Of a DNA stretch of 64,000 nucleotides, positions 6,819-14,874 are shown piece by piece. A model generated the notes under the pieces. It saw nothing but the letters and a program-made list of their open reading frames with translations. It did no database searches and was not told the DNA's origin. The DNA is taken from assembly GCF_900187455.1 (NCBI RefSeq), contig NZ_FYDX01000023.1:1-64000 (forward strand), read 5' to 3'. Position 1 is the stretch's first letter, and every line of letters starts with the position of its first letter. The translations under genes and the position numbers were made by a program. Origin of the DNA: Pseudomonas sp. Irchel 3E13. GTDB taxonomy: Bacteria > Pseudomonadota > Gammaproteobacteria > Pseudomonadales > Pseudomonadaceae.

Positions 6819-8246
6819 TCACCGCTCTTTCGCCCCGCGAATATGCTTGACCAGCAACTTCTCCAGTTGCTCCCACAATGCCGGGTCGGTGCTGAAGGCG
6901 ACGTTGAAGCGCATCCAGCCGGTGGCCTGGGAGTCCACTAGGAACAACTGGCCAGGGCCGAGCATGATGCCCTGGTCGAGGGCGTCGTCCACCAGCGCGG
7001 CGCTGTCGGCGATGGCCGGGTGGCGGGTCCAGATGTACATGCCTTCGTCCGATTCGATGAACCGTTCGAAACCCAGTCGCGCCAGTTGCCGGCCCACTTC
7101 CTGATGCGCTTCGGCCAGGCGCTGGCGCAGGCGCTTGAGATGCTTGCGCCAGCGGCCGTCGGTGATGGCGGCGTAGACCACCCGTTCCATCACCTGGGAG
7201 GTGGTCAGCCCGGAACGCATTTTCAGTTGCACTAGGCGCTGCATCAGTTCCGGGTTGGCCAGCATGTAGCCGACCCGCACGTTGGGCGAGATGCTCTTCG
7301 AATAGCTGCCGACGTAGACCACCTGCTGCAGGTGGTCGAGGGTGGTCAGGCACGGTTGCGGCTCTTCGATCATGTCGGCGTAGAGGTTGTTTTCCACCAG
7401 GAGGAAGCCGTGCTGGGTCGCCAGTTGCAGTAAACGGTGCAACTGCACCAGCGGGGTTCGCGAGCAGGTCGGGCTGTGCAGGTGCGGCTGGGTGAAAAAC
7501 ACGGTCGGGCGGTGATGGTCGAGCAGCCGCTCCAGGTGCTCCAGGTCGTAACCGTTGGGCGTGCGCGGCACGCCGAGCAGGGTCGCGCCCTGGAAGCGCA
7601 GGATGCTCATCAGGTTCGGGTAGCCGGGATCGTCCACCAGCACCACGTCGCCGGGCTTGACCAGCGTGCGCACCGCCAGGTCCAGCGCCTGGCTGGCGCC
7701 GTGGGTGAGCATCAACTGGTTGGGCGGCACGACGATGCGCAGGTCCTGTTGCAGGTTCTGCGCGGTGAGGGTGCGCAGTTCGGCCAGGCCCATGGGGTCG
7801 CCGTAGCCGCTCAGTTCCATGACGCTGCTGGCGACCTGGCGCAGGCCGCGGCGCAGGCCGTCCTCGAACATCCAGTCGTTGGGCAGCCAGCCGCAACCGG
7901 GCTTGAACGCCAGTTGCCGGCTTTCGAAGATCTGTTGCAAGTACCACTCGGAGTTGAACGCCGGCTTGGCCGGGTCCGGTTCGCTGGCCTGGGGATCGAT
8001 CAGGTCGCCGGCGGTGCGGTTGACGAAGAAGCCGGCGGTGCCGCGGCTGACCAGCAGCCCCTGGGCCACCAGGCGGTCATAGGCTTCGACCACGGTGAAG
8101 GTGCTCACCGAATATTTCGCGGCGAAGGCGCGGATCGATGGCACCTTGGCGCCGGGCTTGAGAGTCTGGTTCTCGATCGCTTCGCGCAACCCGTTGATGA
8201 TCTGGTTGACCAACGGGGGCGAGGCATCGGGGCGTAGTTCGAACAT
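6819..8246 (-). CDS. MocR-type GntR regulator with aminotransferase-like domain
   Basis: This is 475 aa. A winged helix-turn-helix of the GntR type (about 1-75, PSIRAFAAKYSVSTFTVVEA) is followed by a fold-type I aminotransferase domain. The PLP lysine is expected at K317 in VGSYSKSIS. Where these proteins usually have E-D-D-x-Y (the Asp holds the PLP ring nitrogen), this one has VENNLY, with Asn at 286. It is transcribed divergently from an amino-acid permease, the usual arrangement for a MocR and its target. The start at 8244-8246 was chosen because upstream residues do not resemble the family. It probably responds to an amino compound or PLP adduct. Confidence 0.92.
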   Translation of the reverse strand: MFELRPDASPPLVNQIINGLREAIENQTLKPGAKVPSIRAFAAKYSVSTFTVVEAYDRLVAQGLLVSRGTAGFFVNRTAGDLIDPQASEPDPAKPAFNSEWYLQQIFESRQLAFKPGCGWLPNDWMFEDGLRRGLRQVASSVMELSGYGDPMGLAELRTLTAQNLQQDLRIVVPPNQLMLTHGASQALDLAVRTLVKPGDVVLVDDPGYPNLMSILRFQGATLLGVPRTPNGYDLEHLERLLDHHRPTVFFTQPHLHSPTCSRTPLVQLHRLLQLATQHGFLLVENNLYADMIEEPQPCLTTLDHLQQVVYVGSYSKSISPNVRVGYMLANPELMQRLVQLKMRSGLTTSQVMERVVYAAITDGRWRKHLKRLRQRLAEAHQEVGRQLARLGFERFIESDEGMYIWTRHPAIADSAALVDDALDQGIMLGPGQLFLVDSQATGWMRFNVAFSTDPALWEQLEKLLVKHIRGAKER

Positions 8247-8292
8247 GGGGAAGCAGTGCCTTCGAGTGAGCGTAACGCCGGCCGCGCATGCG

Positions 8293-8328
8293 CTGTATTG
8301 CATTGACGGCCTGTACAGTGCAGTGACG
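8293..8328. promoter_or_regulatory. Direct repeat, likely MocR operator
   Basis: CTGTATTGCATTGACG (8293-8308) is followed by CTGTACAGTGCAGTGACG (8311-8328). The second copy matches the first apart from two extra bases and three or four changes. It lies 47 bases upstream of the MocR start. MocR proteins such as GabR bind direct repeats near their own promoter, so this is a natural operator candidate. Confidence 0.45.
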
Positions 8329-8561
8329 ATTAGTGCGCGCTGTGCATGGCTCTTGAGGCCGTACATTTTTACATTAGGTAGCAGTTACCGCTAGATCAAT
8401 GCCGTGAAGCTTCATGAACAACCGCTCGTCGAACCATGAATTCTCGATGCAAGGCCCAGCCCTTGTGTCTCTCCCGCTGATACCGGCGTGTGAAATCGTC
8501 GGAAACAGCGTTCTTGCAGCACCTTTCAGGCCCACCGGACGAGCCTGAGTACGACACAAAA

Positions 8562-8658
8562 GCTGCCCAGCATTAGCCGTTCGTCGGCCCGGGCAGCGTC
8601 GTGCACGTCGAATCAGAGCAACTGATGCAGTAGGGGGCGCGACGTCATGTCGCGCCCC
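8562..8658 (+). promoter_or_regulatory. Leader region of the permease gene with two hairpins
   Basis: The first inverted repeat is GCTGCCC (8562-8568) with GGGCAGC (8591-8597). The second is a perfect 10-bp stem GGGGCGCGAC (8634-8643) with GTCGCGCCCC (8649-8658) and a 5-base loop. It ends 43 bases before the permease ATG. Neither is followed by a T-run, so they are not simple terminators. The rest of 8329-8701 shows no gene. Confidence 0.4.
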
Positions 8659-8701
8659 GGTTGAGTTTCCTTGGATAAAAAGAACACGGGGTAGACCACT
8701 G

Positions 8702-10120
8702 ATGGACGCAACATCCACATCGACTTCTGCGGAGAAGTCGGGGCACGAGAGCAAGCTGGCGGCTTCGCTCAAATCACGTCACTTGACCATGATGTCGATC
8801 GCCGGCGTTATCGGCGGCGCATTGTTCGTCGGTTCCGGCAGCGTGATCCACAGCGCCGGCCCGGCCGCGGTACTGGCGTACCTGGCGGGCGGCATCCTGG
8901 TGGTGCTGGTCATGCGCATGCTCGGTGAAATGGCGACGTCCTCGCCGGACACCGGCTCCTTCTCCACCTATGCCGAGCGCGCCATTGGTCGCTGGGCCGG
9001 TTTCACCATCGGCTGGCTGTACTGGGGCTACTGGGTGATCCTGATGGCGTGGGAAGCCTACGTCGCCGGCAAGATCCTGCACGGCTGGTTCCCCTCGGTG
9101 AGCATCAACAGCTTCGTGCTGATTGCCACCCTGGCGCTGATCTGCGTGAACTTCTTCAACGTCAAGCACTACGGTGAGTTCGAGTTCTGGTTCGCCCTGA
9201 TCAAGGTCGTGGCCATTGTCTGCTTCCTGGTGGTCTGCCTGGCCGCAGTGATGAGCCTGTGGCCGACCGGTGAAGTCAGCGGCATGGCCAACCTGACCGC
9301 CCACGGCGGCTTCATGCCGAACGGCATCGAGTCCGTGGTGGTGGCGATGCTGGGTGCGATGTTCGCCTTCCTCGGTGCAGAAATCGTCACCATCGCCGCC
9401 TCCGAGTCGAAAGACCCGGCCGGTCAGATCGTCAAGGCAACCAACTCGGTGGTCTGGCGCGTGTGCCTGTTCTACATCGGCTCGATCTTCCTGATCGTCT
9501 GCCTGGTGCCGTGGAATGACCCGCTGATGGGCACCTCCGGCTACGGTTCGTACCGCCGCACCCTGGAACTGCTGGGCATTCCGGGCGCCGAGTTCGTGAT
9601 GAACTTCGTGGTCCTGACTTCGGTCAGCAGTTGCCTGATCTCGGCTCACTACACCGCCTCGCGCATGATGTTCTCGCTGGCGACCCGTGGTGACGCACCG
9701 AAGATCTTCAAGATGACCCGTGCCGGCACCGGCGTACCGGTCTTCGCGATCATCGGTTCGTGCGCTGTTGCAGTGATCTGCGCCCTGATCAACTTCAACG
9801 AGGCCCTGCGTCCGAAAGACGTACTGGACACCTTGATGAACACCACCGGCATGATCGCCATGCTGGTGTACCTGGTAATCGCCTGCTCGCAACTGAAAAT
9901 GCGCCGCAAGCTGGAAGCCGAAGGCAAGCAGATCCGCCTGAAAATGTGGCTGTTCCCTTGGCTGACCTACCTGAGCATCGTGTTCATCGTGGGCTGCCTG
10001 GTGACCATGGCGTTCGTCGAGGAGTACCAGATTCTGGTGATCTCCACCGGCGCGGCGGCGGCAGTCGTGGCAATGATGGGTATGGTTGTGCACTACCGGG
10101 CGCTGAAGAAAGCGGCCTGA
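8702..10120 (+). CDS. Amino acid permease, APC superfamily (GABA permease-like)
   Basis: This is 472 aa with about 12 hydrophobic segments. The first is MMSIAGVIGGALFVGSGSVI with the glycine-rich motif of the amino acid transporter (AAT) family, and HSAGPAAVLAYLAGG follows. Length and these motifs fit proton-coupled permeases such as GabP, AnsP or ProY. GABA is a reasonable substrate guess because a MocR regulator faces it, but sequence alone does not prove it. It has its own leader with two hairpins and ends just before a REP pair. The Shine-Dalgarno sequence is weak (CGGGG about 10 bases upstream). Confidence 0.88.
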   Translation: MDATSTSTSAEKSGHESKLAASLKSRHLTMMSIAGVIGGALFVGSGSVIHSAGPAAVLAYLAGGILVVLVMRMLGEMATSSPDTGSFSTYAERAIGRWAGFTIGWLYWGYWVILMAWEAYVAGKILHGWFPSVSINSFVLIATLALICVNFFNVKHYGEFEFWFALIKVVAIVCFLVVCLAAVMSLWPTGEVSGMANLTAHGGFMPNGIESVVVAMLGAMFAFLGAEIVTIAASESKDPAGQIVKATNSVVWRVCLFYIGSIFLIVCLVPWNDPLMGTSGYGSYRRTLELLGIPGAEFVMNFVVLTSVSSCLISAHYTASRMMFSLATRGDAPKIFKMTRAGTGVPVFAIIGSCAVAVICALINFNEALRPKDVLDTLMNTTGMIAMLVYLVIACSQLKMRRKLEAEGKQIRLKMWLFPWLTYLSIVFIVGCLVTMAFVEEYQILVISTGAAAAVVAMMGMVVHYRALKKAA

Positions 10121-10129
10121 TGGTGTAAT

Positions 10130-10195
10130 CATCGCGAGCGAGCTCGCTCCTACCGGTCCGCGGATCTTCTTGTAGGAGCGAGCTCGCTCGCGATG
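10130..10195. repeat. REP pair (inverted, BIME-like)
   Basis: CATCGCGAGCGAGCTCGCTCC and its reverse copy beginning TGTAGGAGCGAGC flank a short spacer. The pair sits between the convergent permease and DUF3422 genes and could form a cruciform or act as a bidirectional transcription stop. Confidence 0.8.
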
Positions 10196-10203
10196 CCCCA
10201 AAC

Positions 10204-11421
10204 TCAATGCTGCTTGGCCTTCCTGATCCGCAGCAGAATCACCCCCAGCATCAACCCCACCACTGGCGCCAGTCCCAGCAGCGCATCCCGCGGCGCAATG
10301 TGTGCGCCCAACGTATCCAGCCCCGCATACAGCAACTTGAACAGGCTCAGCAGGTAATAGGTGATCGCGATGATCGACAAACCTTCTACCGCCCGCTGAA
10401 TCTTGATCTGCGACTCGGCCCGGGCAGCCAGGCTGCGCAGGATCTCGGCGTTCTGTTCCTCCATGTCCACCTGCACCCGCGCCTGCAACAGGTCGCCAAG
10501 GTTGGCCACGCCCTTGGCCAGGTGATCCAGCCGCTGTTCGGTCGCCGCGCAGTAGCGCACGGTGGGTTTGAAGCGTCGTTCGATGAACACACCCAGGCGC
10601 TGGTAATCCTCGACGTTGCCCTCACGCAGTTCCGTCAGCCGCTCGAACACCAGTTGCGCGTAGGCTTGGGTCGCGCTGAAGCGGTGGCGGCTTTTCACCG
10701 TGCTGGCGACCACCTGTCGCGACAGTTCGACGATGTCTTCCAGCAACACTTTGGCCTGCACGCCGCTGGCGCCGGCATTGCGCTGTGAAAGATGGACCAG
10801 CGTCCGGTCGAAACCGTCCAGTTGCGGGCTGAGGTCCTTGGCCGTGCTCAACGCCAGGGAGGCCATCATCCGGTAGGTCTCAAGCTCCAGCAGCCGGCGC
10901 ACCATGCGCCCGAGCCGGTAGGCATTGAGCCGGCGATTGACGAACAGCAACCGGTTGACGCCCTCGTCGTCCAGGCGAAAGTCGCTCCACACCACCGCAT
11001 CGCCACCGCCCACGCTGGAGCCGCTGGGGTCTTTGAAGCCGTAGCTGGCGAAGTCCAGGCCCGGCTCCTCGCGCACCACCAGTTGCATGGCGTTGATCAG
11101 TTGCTCGCGGTAGGGCTCGATGGCGTCGGCCAGGGCAGGGGGCAGGCCGCTCCACTGCGGATCGGCGCTGGCGCTGGGCTGGACCAGGGTCAGGGTGAAA
11201 AACTCGGAGTGGCGTTCCCATTTGAACGGGCAGCCGTCGAATTGCGTGATGCCCTGGACCGCGTCGGTATCGACGGCGTCCAGGCGGCAGCGCTGGAGCA
11301 GGGCGTTGCAGGGTTGCTGGCCACCGATGAACGCCAGGTGAAAGACATGGGCCGGGGCGTCGAAATACAGGGAGGGGCGAGCATGCAGCTCGTTGTGCAA
11401 GGCGGTGCGTTGGGGGTGCAT
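10204..11421 (-). CDS. DUF3422 family membrane protein
   Basis: This is 405 aa. The N-terminus HPQRTALHNELHARPSLYFD and the later DFASYGFKDPSGSSVGGGDA are hallmarks of DUF3422. The C-terminus has two membrane segments (about 335-352 and 378-397) separated by a short loop, so most of the protein is soluble and anchored at its end; a helical region around 270-320 precedes them. The function of the family is unknown. It is a single gene, convergent with the permease across a REP pair. Confidence 0.85.
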   Translation of the reverse strand: MHPQRTALHNELHARPSLYFDAPAHVFHLAFIGGQQPCNALLQRCRLDAVDTDAVQGITQFDGCPFKWERHSEFFTLTLVQPSASADPQWSGLPPALADAIEPYREQLINAMQLVVREEPGLDFASYGFKDPSGSSVGGGDAVVWSDFRLDDEGVNRLLFVNRRLNAYRLGRMVRRLLELETYRMMASLALSTAKDLSPQLDGFDRTLVHLSQRNAGASGVQAKVLLEDIVELSRQVVASTVKSRHRFSATQAYAQLVFERLTELREGNVEDYQRLGVFIERRFKPTVRYCAATEQRLDHLAKGVANLGDLLQARVQVDMEEQNAEILRSLAARAESQIKIQRAVEGLSIIAITYYLLSLFKLLYAGLDTLGAHIAPRDALLGLAPVVGLMLGVILLRIRKAKQH

Positions 11422-11559
11422 GGGTCAGCCGTATTGTTGTGATTGTCTGCGGATGTCGCGCCCACTGAGGGCGCGCATCTGGAAGACAGGCCGACTGGCC
11501 CGTGGGTCACGCCCGCGGGGGCGGGCGAAATGTCGCAGGGGGCTTGGCCCTTAGTGAAA

Positions 11560-12240
11560 TCAGGCTTTGGAAATCGAGTCGAAGACGGGCAGCTCGGTGG
11601 TGCCGTAGGTCAGGGCAAGCAGCCGGCTGTCCAGGCTTTCATCGTTGTCGAAGCGTTGCGACAGGACCTGAAGCACAGCCTGGCCATGCAGGTCGAAGAA
11701 ATCCGCAGCGATCTGGTCCAGGTCGCCACCGTCGGCCTGGACGTGCAGGTCGATCAGCGAGCGGTGCGCCGACAGCAACACCACCGGGCCGTAGCCACCG
11801 TCACGGTAAAAGGTGCTGAGGTTCCATTGCGTCTGGGTAAATTCAGTCAGGCTGTTGAGCAGGCTGGCCATGAGCAGTTCCGCCTCGGGAGCGTCCTGGG
11901 TGCACCACAGACCCAAACCGACGGAAATATCCGGAATGCCCGCAGTGGTCGGGGTGAGAAATTCGTAGATGGCGTCGTTCACCACGCCGCCCCAGGCAAC
12001 GAAGCAGGCTTCGGTGCAGGTGATGCCACCTTCGCTCAGCACCAGGTCCTGGTATCTCGGCCAGACGAAATGGTCGTCGGCGCTGGCGCGGGGCGTCTTC
12101 AACTGCTGCAGGTCAACCCCCTGCAAGCCGAGGCCCATGCGACCTGAGGCGACATGTCCGAGGCTCGACAAGCCTTCCTTGAGTCGTTGGTAAGCGGGGT
12201 AGGCGACGATATCCGCGAGTGCGATCCGAGTGCCGTTCAT
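11560..12240 (-). CDS. Conserved hypothetical protein, function unknown
   Basis: This is 226 aa. I chose the start ATG at 12238-12240 because AGGAG stands seven bases upstream; the frame is open for another 43 codons without family-like sequence. It is mainly soluble and acidic, with aromatic-rich stretches (DDHFVWPRYQDLVL, FVAWGGVVNDAIYEFL) and no signal peptide or membrane span. I do not recognise the family. Codon use and GC are like the neighbours, so it is probably a real gene. It is divergent from sodC, with 394 bases between them. Confidence 0.65.
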   Translation of the reverse strand: MNGTRIALADIVAYPAYQRLKEGLSSLGHVASGRMGLGLQGVDLQQLKTPRASADDHFVWPRYQDLVLSEGGITCTEACFVAWGGVVNDAIYEFLTPTTAGIPDISVGLGLWCTQDAPEAELLMASLLNSLTEFTQTQWNLSTFYRDGGYGPVVLLSAHRSLIDLHVQADGGDLDQIAADFFDLHGQAVLQVLSQRFDNDESLDSRLLALTYGTTELPVFDSISKA

Positions 12241-12493
12241 GCCGTGTTCTCCTAGAAACGCTATCAGTTGCCGGTTGGGGTTATTCAGCACGGAAGTGCT
12301 GTGGGTGATACAGGAGCGCAGGCACAGCTCGGCCGTGCTCCAGTAAAAGGGTGCGAGGCATGCGGACATTGAGGGGCGCGGGTTTTCCGTTGGCGGAAGG
12401 CGAACAGCCGATCGAAAAGCTCATTACCGGTCCCTGGTTGGCGAGAGTGATGTCATATTGGCATGAGTTTGAGCGGGAAGCGATGACCCCTTT

Positions 12494-12619
12494 ATGACGT
12501 TCGAGGGGGAACTGAACCGGGTTGCTGCGGCCATAGTTATCAAGTTGTTGCTGCGGTTGATTTTTGTTCGAACCCGGAAGGGCTTTTTGACTAAGCTCCA
12601 AAGCGATTTTTCTCTGTAA
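12494..12619 (+). CDS. Possible small protein (41 aa) just upstream of sodC
   Basis: An ATG-initiated frame of 41 codons ends in TAA 15 bases before the sodC start. The product has a hydrophobic core (AAAIVIKLLLRLIFV) followed by a basic tail, like a small membrane peptide. No convincing Shine-Dalgarno sequence precedes it and the frame may be chance. The remainder of the 394-base gap (12241-12634) holds only the presumed divergent promoters. Confidence 0.2.
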   Translation: MTFEGELNRVAAAIVIKLLLRLIFVRTRKGFLTKLQSDFSL

Positions 12620-12634
12620 TAAGGAACGTGCATC

Positions 12635-13162
12635 ATGAAAAAGTGGATTGCTCTGACCGTTGCCCTGTGCGCCAGCGCCGCGGTGAATGCCGCCGATTCC
12701 CTCAAGGTCGAGCTCAAGGAAGCCAGCGCCCAGGGCGAAGGCAAGAGCGTCGGGTTCGTCACTATCACCCAGAGCCCGTATGGCGCGGTGTTCACCCCGG
12801 AGTTGAGTGGCGTGGCGCCGGGCGTGCATGGCTTCCACGTTCATGCCAACCCGAGCTGCGCGCCAACCGAAGCCGACGGCAAGCCGGTCCCGGCTGGCGG
12901 TGCCGGTGGGCACTGGGATCCAAAGAACACCGGCAAGCACAGCTTCCCGTGGGATGACGGCGGCCACATGGGCGACCTGCCGGCGCTGATCGTCACCGCC
13001 GACGGCAAGGCCGCGCAGCCGCTGCTGGCGCCGAAGATCAAGAACCTGGACGAGCTCAAAGGCCATGCGCTGATGATTCATGCCGGTGGCGATAACCACT
13101 CGGATCATCCGGCGCCGCTGGGTGGTGGGGCGGCGCGGTTTGCTTGTGGGGTGATCAAGTAA
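12635..13162 (+). CDS. sodC: Periplasmic Cu/Zn superoxide dismutase
   Basis: This is 175 aa and converts superoxide to hydrogen peroxide and oxygen in the periplasm. Residues 1-19 are a signal peptide (MKKWIALTVALCASAAVNA). Copper and zinc ligands are visible in GFHVHANPSC, GHWDP, KHSFPWDDGGHMGD and the C-terminal MIHAGGDNHSDHP, which carries the last copper histidine. The cysteines near HANPSC and RFACG form the conserved disulfide. AAGGAA lies 9 bases upstream of the ATG. It is monocistronic, with its own terminator. Confidence 0.97.
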   Translation: MKKWIALTVALCASAAVNAADSLKVELKEASAQGEGKSVGFVTITQSPYGAVFTPELSGVAPGVHGFHVHANPSCAPTEADGKPVPAGGAGGHWDPKNTGKHSFPWDDGGHMGDLPALIVTADGKAAQPLLAPKIKNLDELKGHALMIHAGGDNHSDHPAPLGGGAARFACGVIK

Positions 13163-13179
13163 CGGTTGTTGGAATAAAG

Positions 13180-13206
13180 AATCCCGGTCTTTTGGCCGGG
13201 ATTTTT
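13180..13206 (+). terminator. Rho-independent terminator of sodC
   Basis: AATCCCGG and CCGGGATT form an 8-bp stem around TCTTTTGG, followed by T residues. It lies 17 bases after the sodC stop. Confidence 0.85.
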
Positions 13207-13221
13207 GGTTGATGTTGATGG

Positions 13222-13253
13222 CCTCATCGCCGGCAAGCTGGCTTGCCAGCGAT
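13222..13253. repeat. REP-like element, second family
   Basis: CCTCATCGCCGGCAAGCTGG followed by CTTGCCAGCGAT is a hairpin of the 'GGCAAGC' REP type. It is distinct from the TAGGAGCGAGC type. The same family occurs as a pair at 21041-21125. Confidence 0.65.
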
Positions 13254-13257
13254 AAGT

Positions 13258-14874
13258 CTAAGCCACCGCCAACCTCCTGCCCGGCACCGCCTCCAGCAAC
13301 TCCCGGGTATAGCGGTCCTGCGGCCTTTCCAGTACATCCTGCGCCGCCCCCTGTTCCACCACCTGCCCCTGGCGCAACACCACCACTTCATGGGCCAGGC
13401 TGGCGACCACCGCCAGGTCATGGGACACCAGCACATACGCCACGCCCAGTTCCGCCTGCAGTTCACGCAGCAGGTCGAGGATCTGCGCCTGCACCGACAC
13501 GTCCAGCGCCGACACCGGCTCATCCAGCAACAGCAAGTCAGGCTTGAGCGCCAGGGCCCGGGCGATGGCGACGCGCTGGCGCTGGCCGCCAGACAGTTCC
13601 CGCGGCAGGCGATCAAGGTAGCTGGCGGGCAATTGCACCTGGTCCATCAGTTGTCGCGCGGCCTGTTCCAGTTCGCGGCCCTTGAGCAGGCCGAACGACA
13701 CCAGCGGCTCGACCACGCTCTGGTAAATGCTGAAACGCGGGTCCAGCGCAGCAAACGGGTTCTGTTGCACCAGTTGCATGCGCTGGCGCAGCGGCCTGAA
13801 TTGCTTCCAGCTCAGGCCGCCGATGTCCTGGCCGTCGAAGCGCACGCGGCCACGGCTGGGGTGATCGAGGCCGAGGGCGATGCGCAGGCTGGTGCTTTTG
13901 CCCGAGCCGGATTCGCCGACGATGGCCAGGGTCTGCCGTGGATAGACATTCAGGCTCAGCCCCTGCAACGCCTGGAAACTCTGCTGCGCGCCGGCATGCC
14001 GGGGCAGGCGAAAGTCTTTGCCGACGTCCTCGAAACTCAGCAGCGGCCGCGCCCCACGGGTGTCCACGGGCTCTGGCCGGCGGGTTTCGCCGAAGGCCGG
14101 CGCGGCGGCCAGCAGGTCGCGGGTGTAGGCGTGGCTGGGGGCGGACAGCACCTCCCGCGCCGCGCCGGTTTCCACCACTTCACCGTTCCTCATCACCAGC
14201 ACCCGGTCGGCGCGGTCGGCGGCGACGCCGAGGTCGTGGGTGATGATCACCAGCGCGATGCCCCGCGCTTTCACCAGTTGCTCCAGGTGATCGAGGATGC
14301 GTTTCTGCACTGTCACGTCGAGGGCGCTGGTGGGTTCGTCGGCGATGATCAGCTTCGGCTCGCCGGCGAGGGCAATGGCAATCAGCACGCGCTGGCGCAT
14401 GCCGCCGGATAGCTCATGGGGATACTGCACGGCGCGCAGCGCGGGGTTGTCGATGCCCACCTGTTCCAGCAACTCCAGTACATCGGCGTCCAGCCCCGGA
14501 TAGCGCCGGCCATGGCGCAGGATCAGGCTTTCGCCGATCTGCTTGCCGATGCTCAGGGTCGGGTTGAGGCTGACCATCGGGTCCTGTGGCACCAGCCCGA
14601 CCACCCGGCCGCGCAACTGTTGCTTGACCTTGTCGCTGGCGTGGCTGATGTCGTGGCCGTCGACCACGAGGCTGCCGCCGTCGATCCGCGCGGTCAGCGG
14701 CAGCAGGCCGAGCAGGGCGCCGGCCACGGTGGTCTTGCCCGAGCCGGACTCGCCGACGATGGCCAGGGTCTCGCCCGGCTCGAGGTGAAAACTCACCCCG
14801 CGCACCGCTTCGGTAACGCGCCCGGCGTTGTGATAGCTGACCCGCAGGTCCTTGACGTCGATCAGGCGGCTCAT
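13258..14874 (-). CDS. Peptide/nickel-type ABC transporter, fused ATP-binding subunits (DppD-DppF type)
   Basis: This is 538 aa with two complete ABC ATPase halves in one chain. Half 1 (about 1-260) has Walker A GESGSGKTTV, signature LSGGMRQRV and Walker B LIIADEPTSALD. Half 2 (about 275-538) has GESGSGKSTS, LSGGQRQRV and LLLLDEPVSALD. Fused DppD-DppF ATPases power oligopeptide, nickel or glutathione importers. The start at 14872-14874 overlaps the permease stop by 4 bases. It is the last gene of the operon TonB receptor, binding protein, permease, permease, ATPase. The substrate is unknown. Confidence 0.93.
   Translation of the reverse strand: MSRLIDVKDLRVSYHNAGRVTEAVRGVSFHLEPGETLAIVGESGSGKTTVAGALLGLLPLTARIDGGSLVVDGHDISHASDKVKQQLRGRVVGLVPQDPMVSLNPTLSIGKQIGESLILRHGRRYPGLDADVLELLEQVGIDNPALRAVQYPHELSGGMRQRVLIAIALAGEPKLIIADEPTSALDVTVQKRILDHLEQLVKARGIALVIITHDLGVAADRADRVLVMRNGEVVETGAAREVLSAPSHAYTRDLLAAAPAFGETRRPEPVDTRGARPLLSFEDVGKDFRLPRHAGAQQSFQALQGLSLNVYPRQTLAIVGESGSGKSTSLRIALGLDHPSRGRVRFDGQDIGGLSWKQFRPLRQRMQLVQQNPFAALDPRFSIYQSVVEPLVSFGLLKGRELEQAARQLMDQVQLPASYLDRLPRELSGGQRQRVAIARALALKPDLLLLDEPVSALDVSVQAQILDLLRELQAELGVAYVLVSHDLAVVASLAHEVVVLRQGQVVEQGAAQDVLERPQDRYTRELLEAVPGRRLAVA

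Noticed and set aside
8374..8772. 132-aa minus-strand frame in the MocR-permease gap
   Set aside because: It overlaps the permease start and hairpins, has no ribosome site, and its composition is not protein-like.
13209..13547. Proline-rich 112-aa plus-strand frame after sodC
   Set aside because: Its Pro/Ala-rich translation is the reverse of an ABC ATPase gene, and the start lies in a REP.
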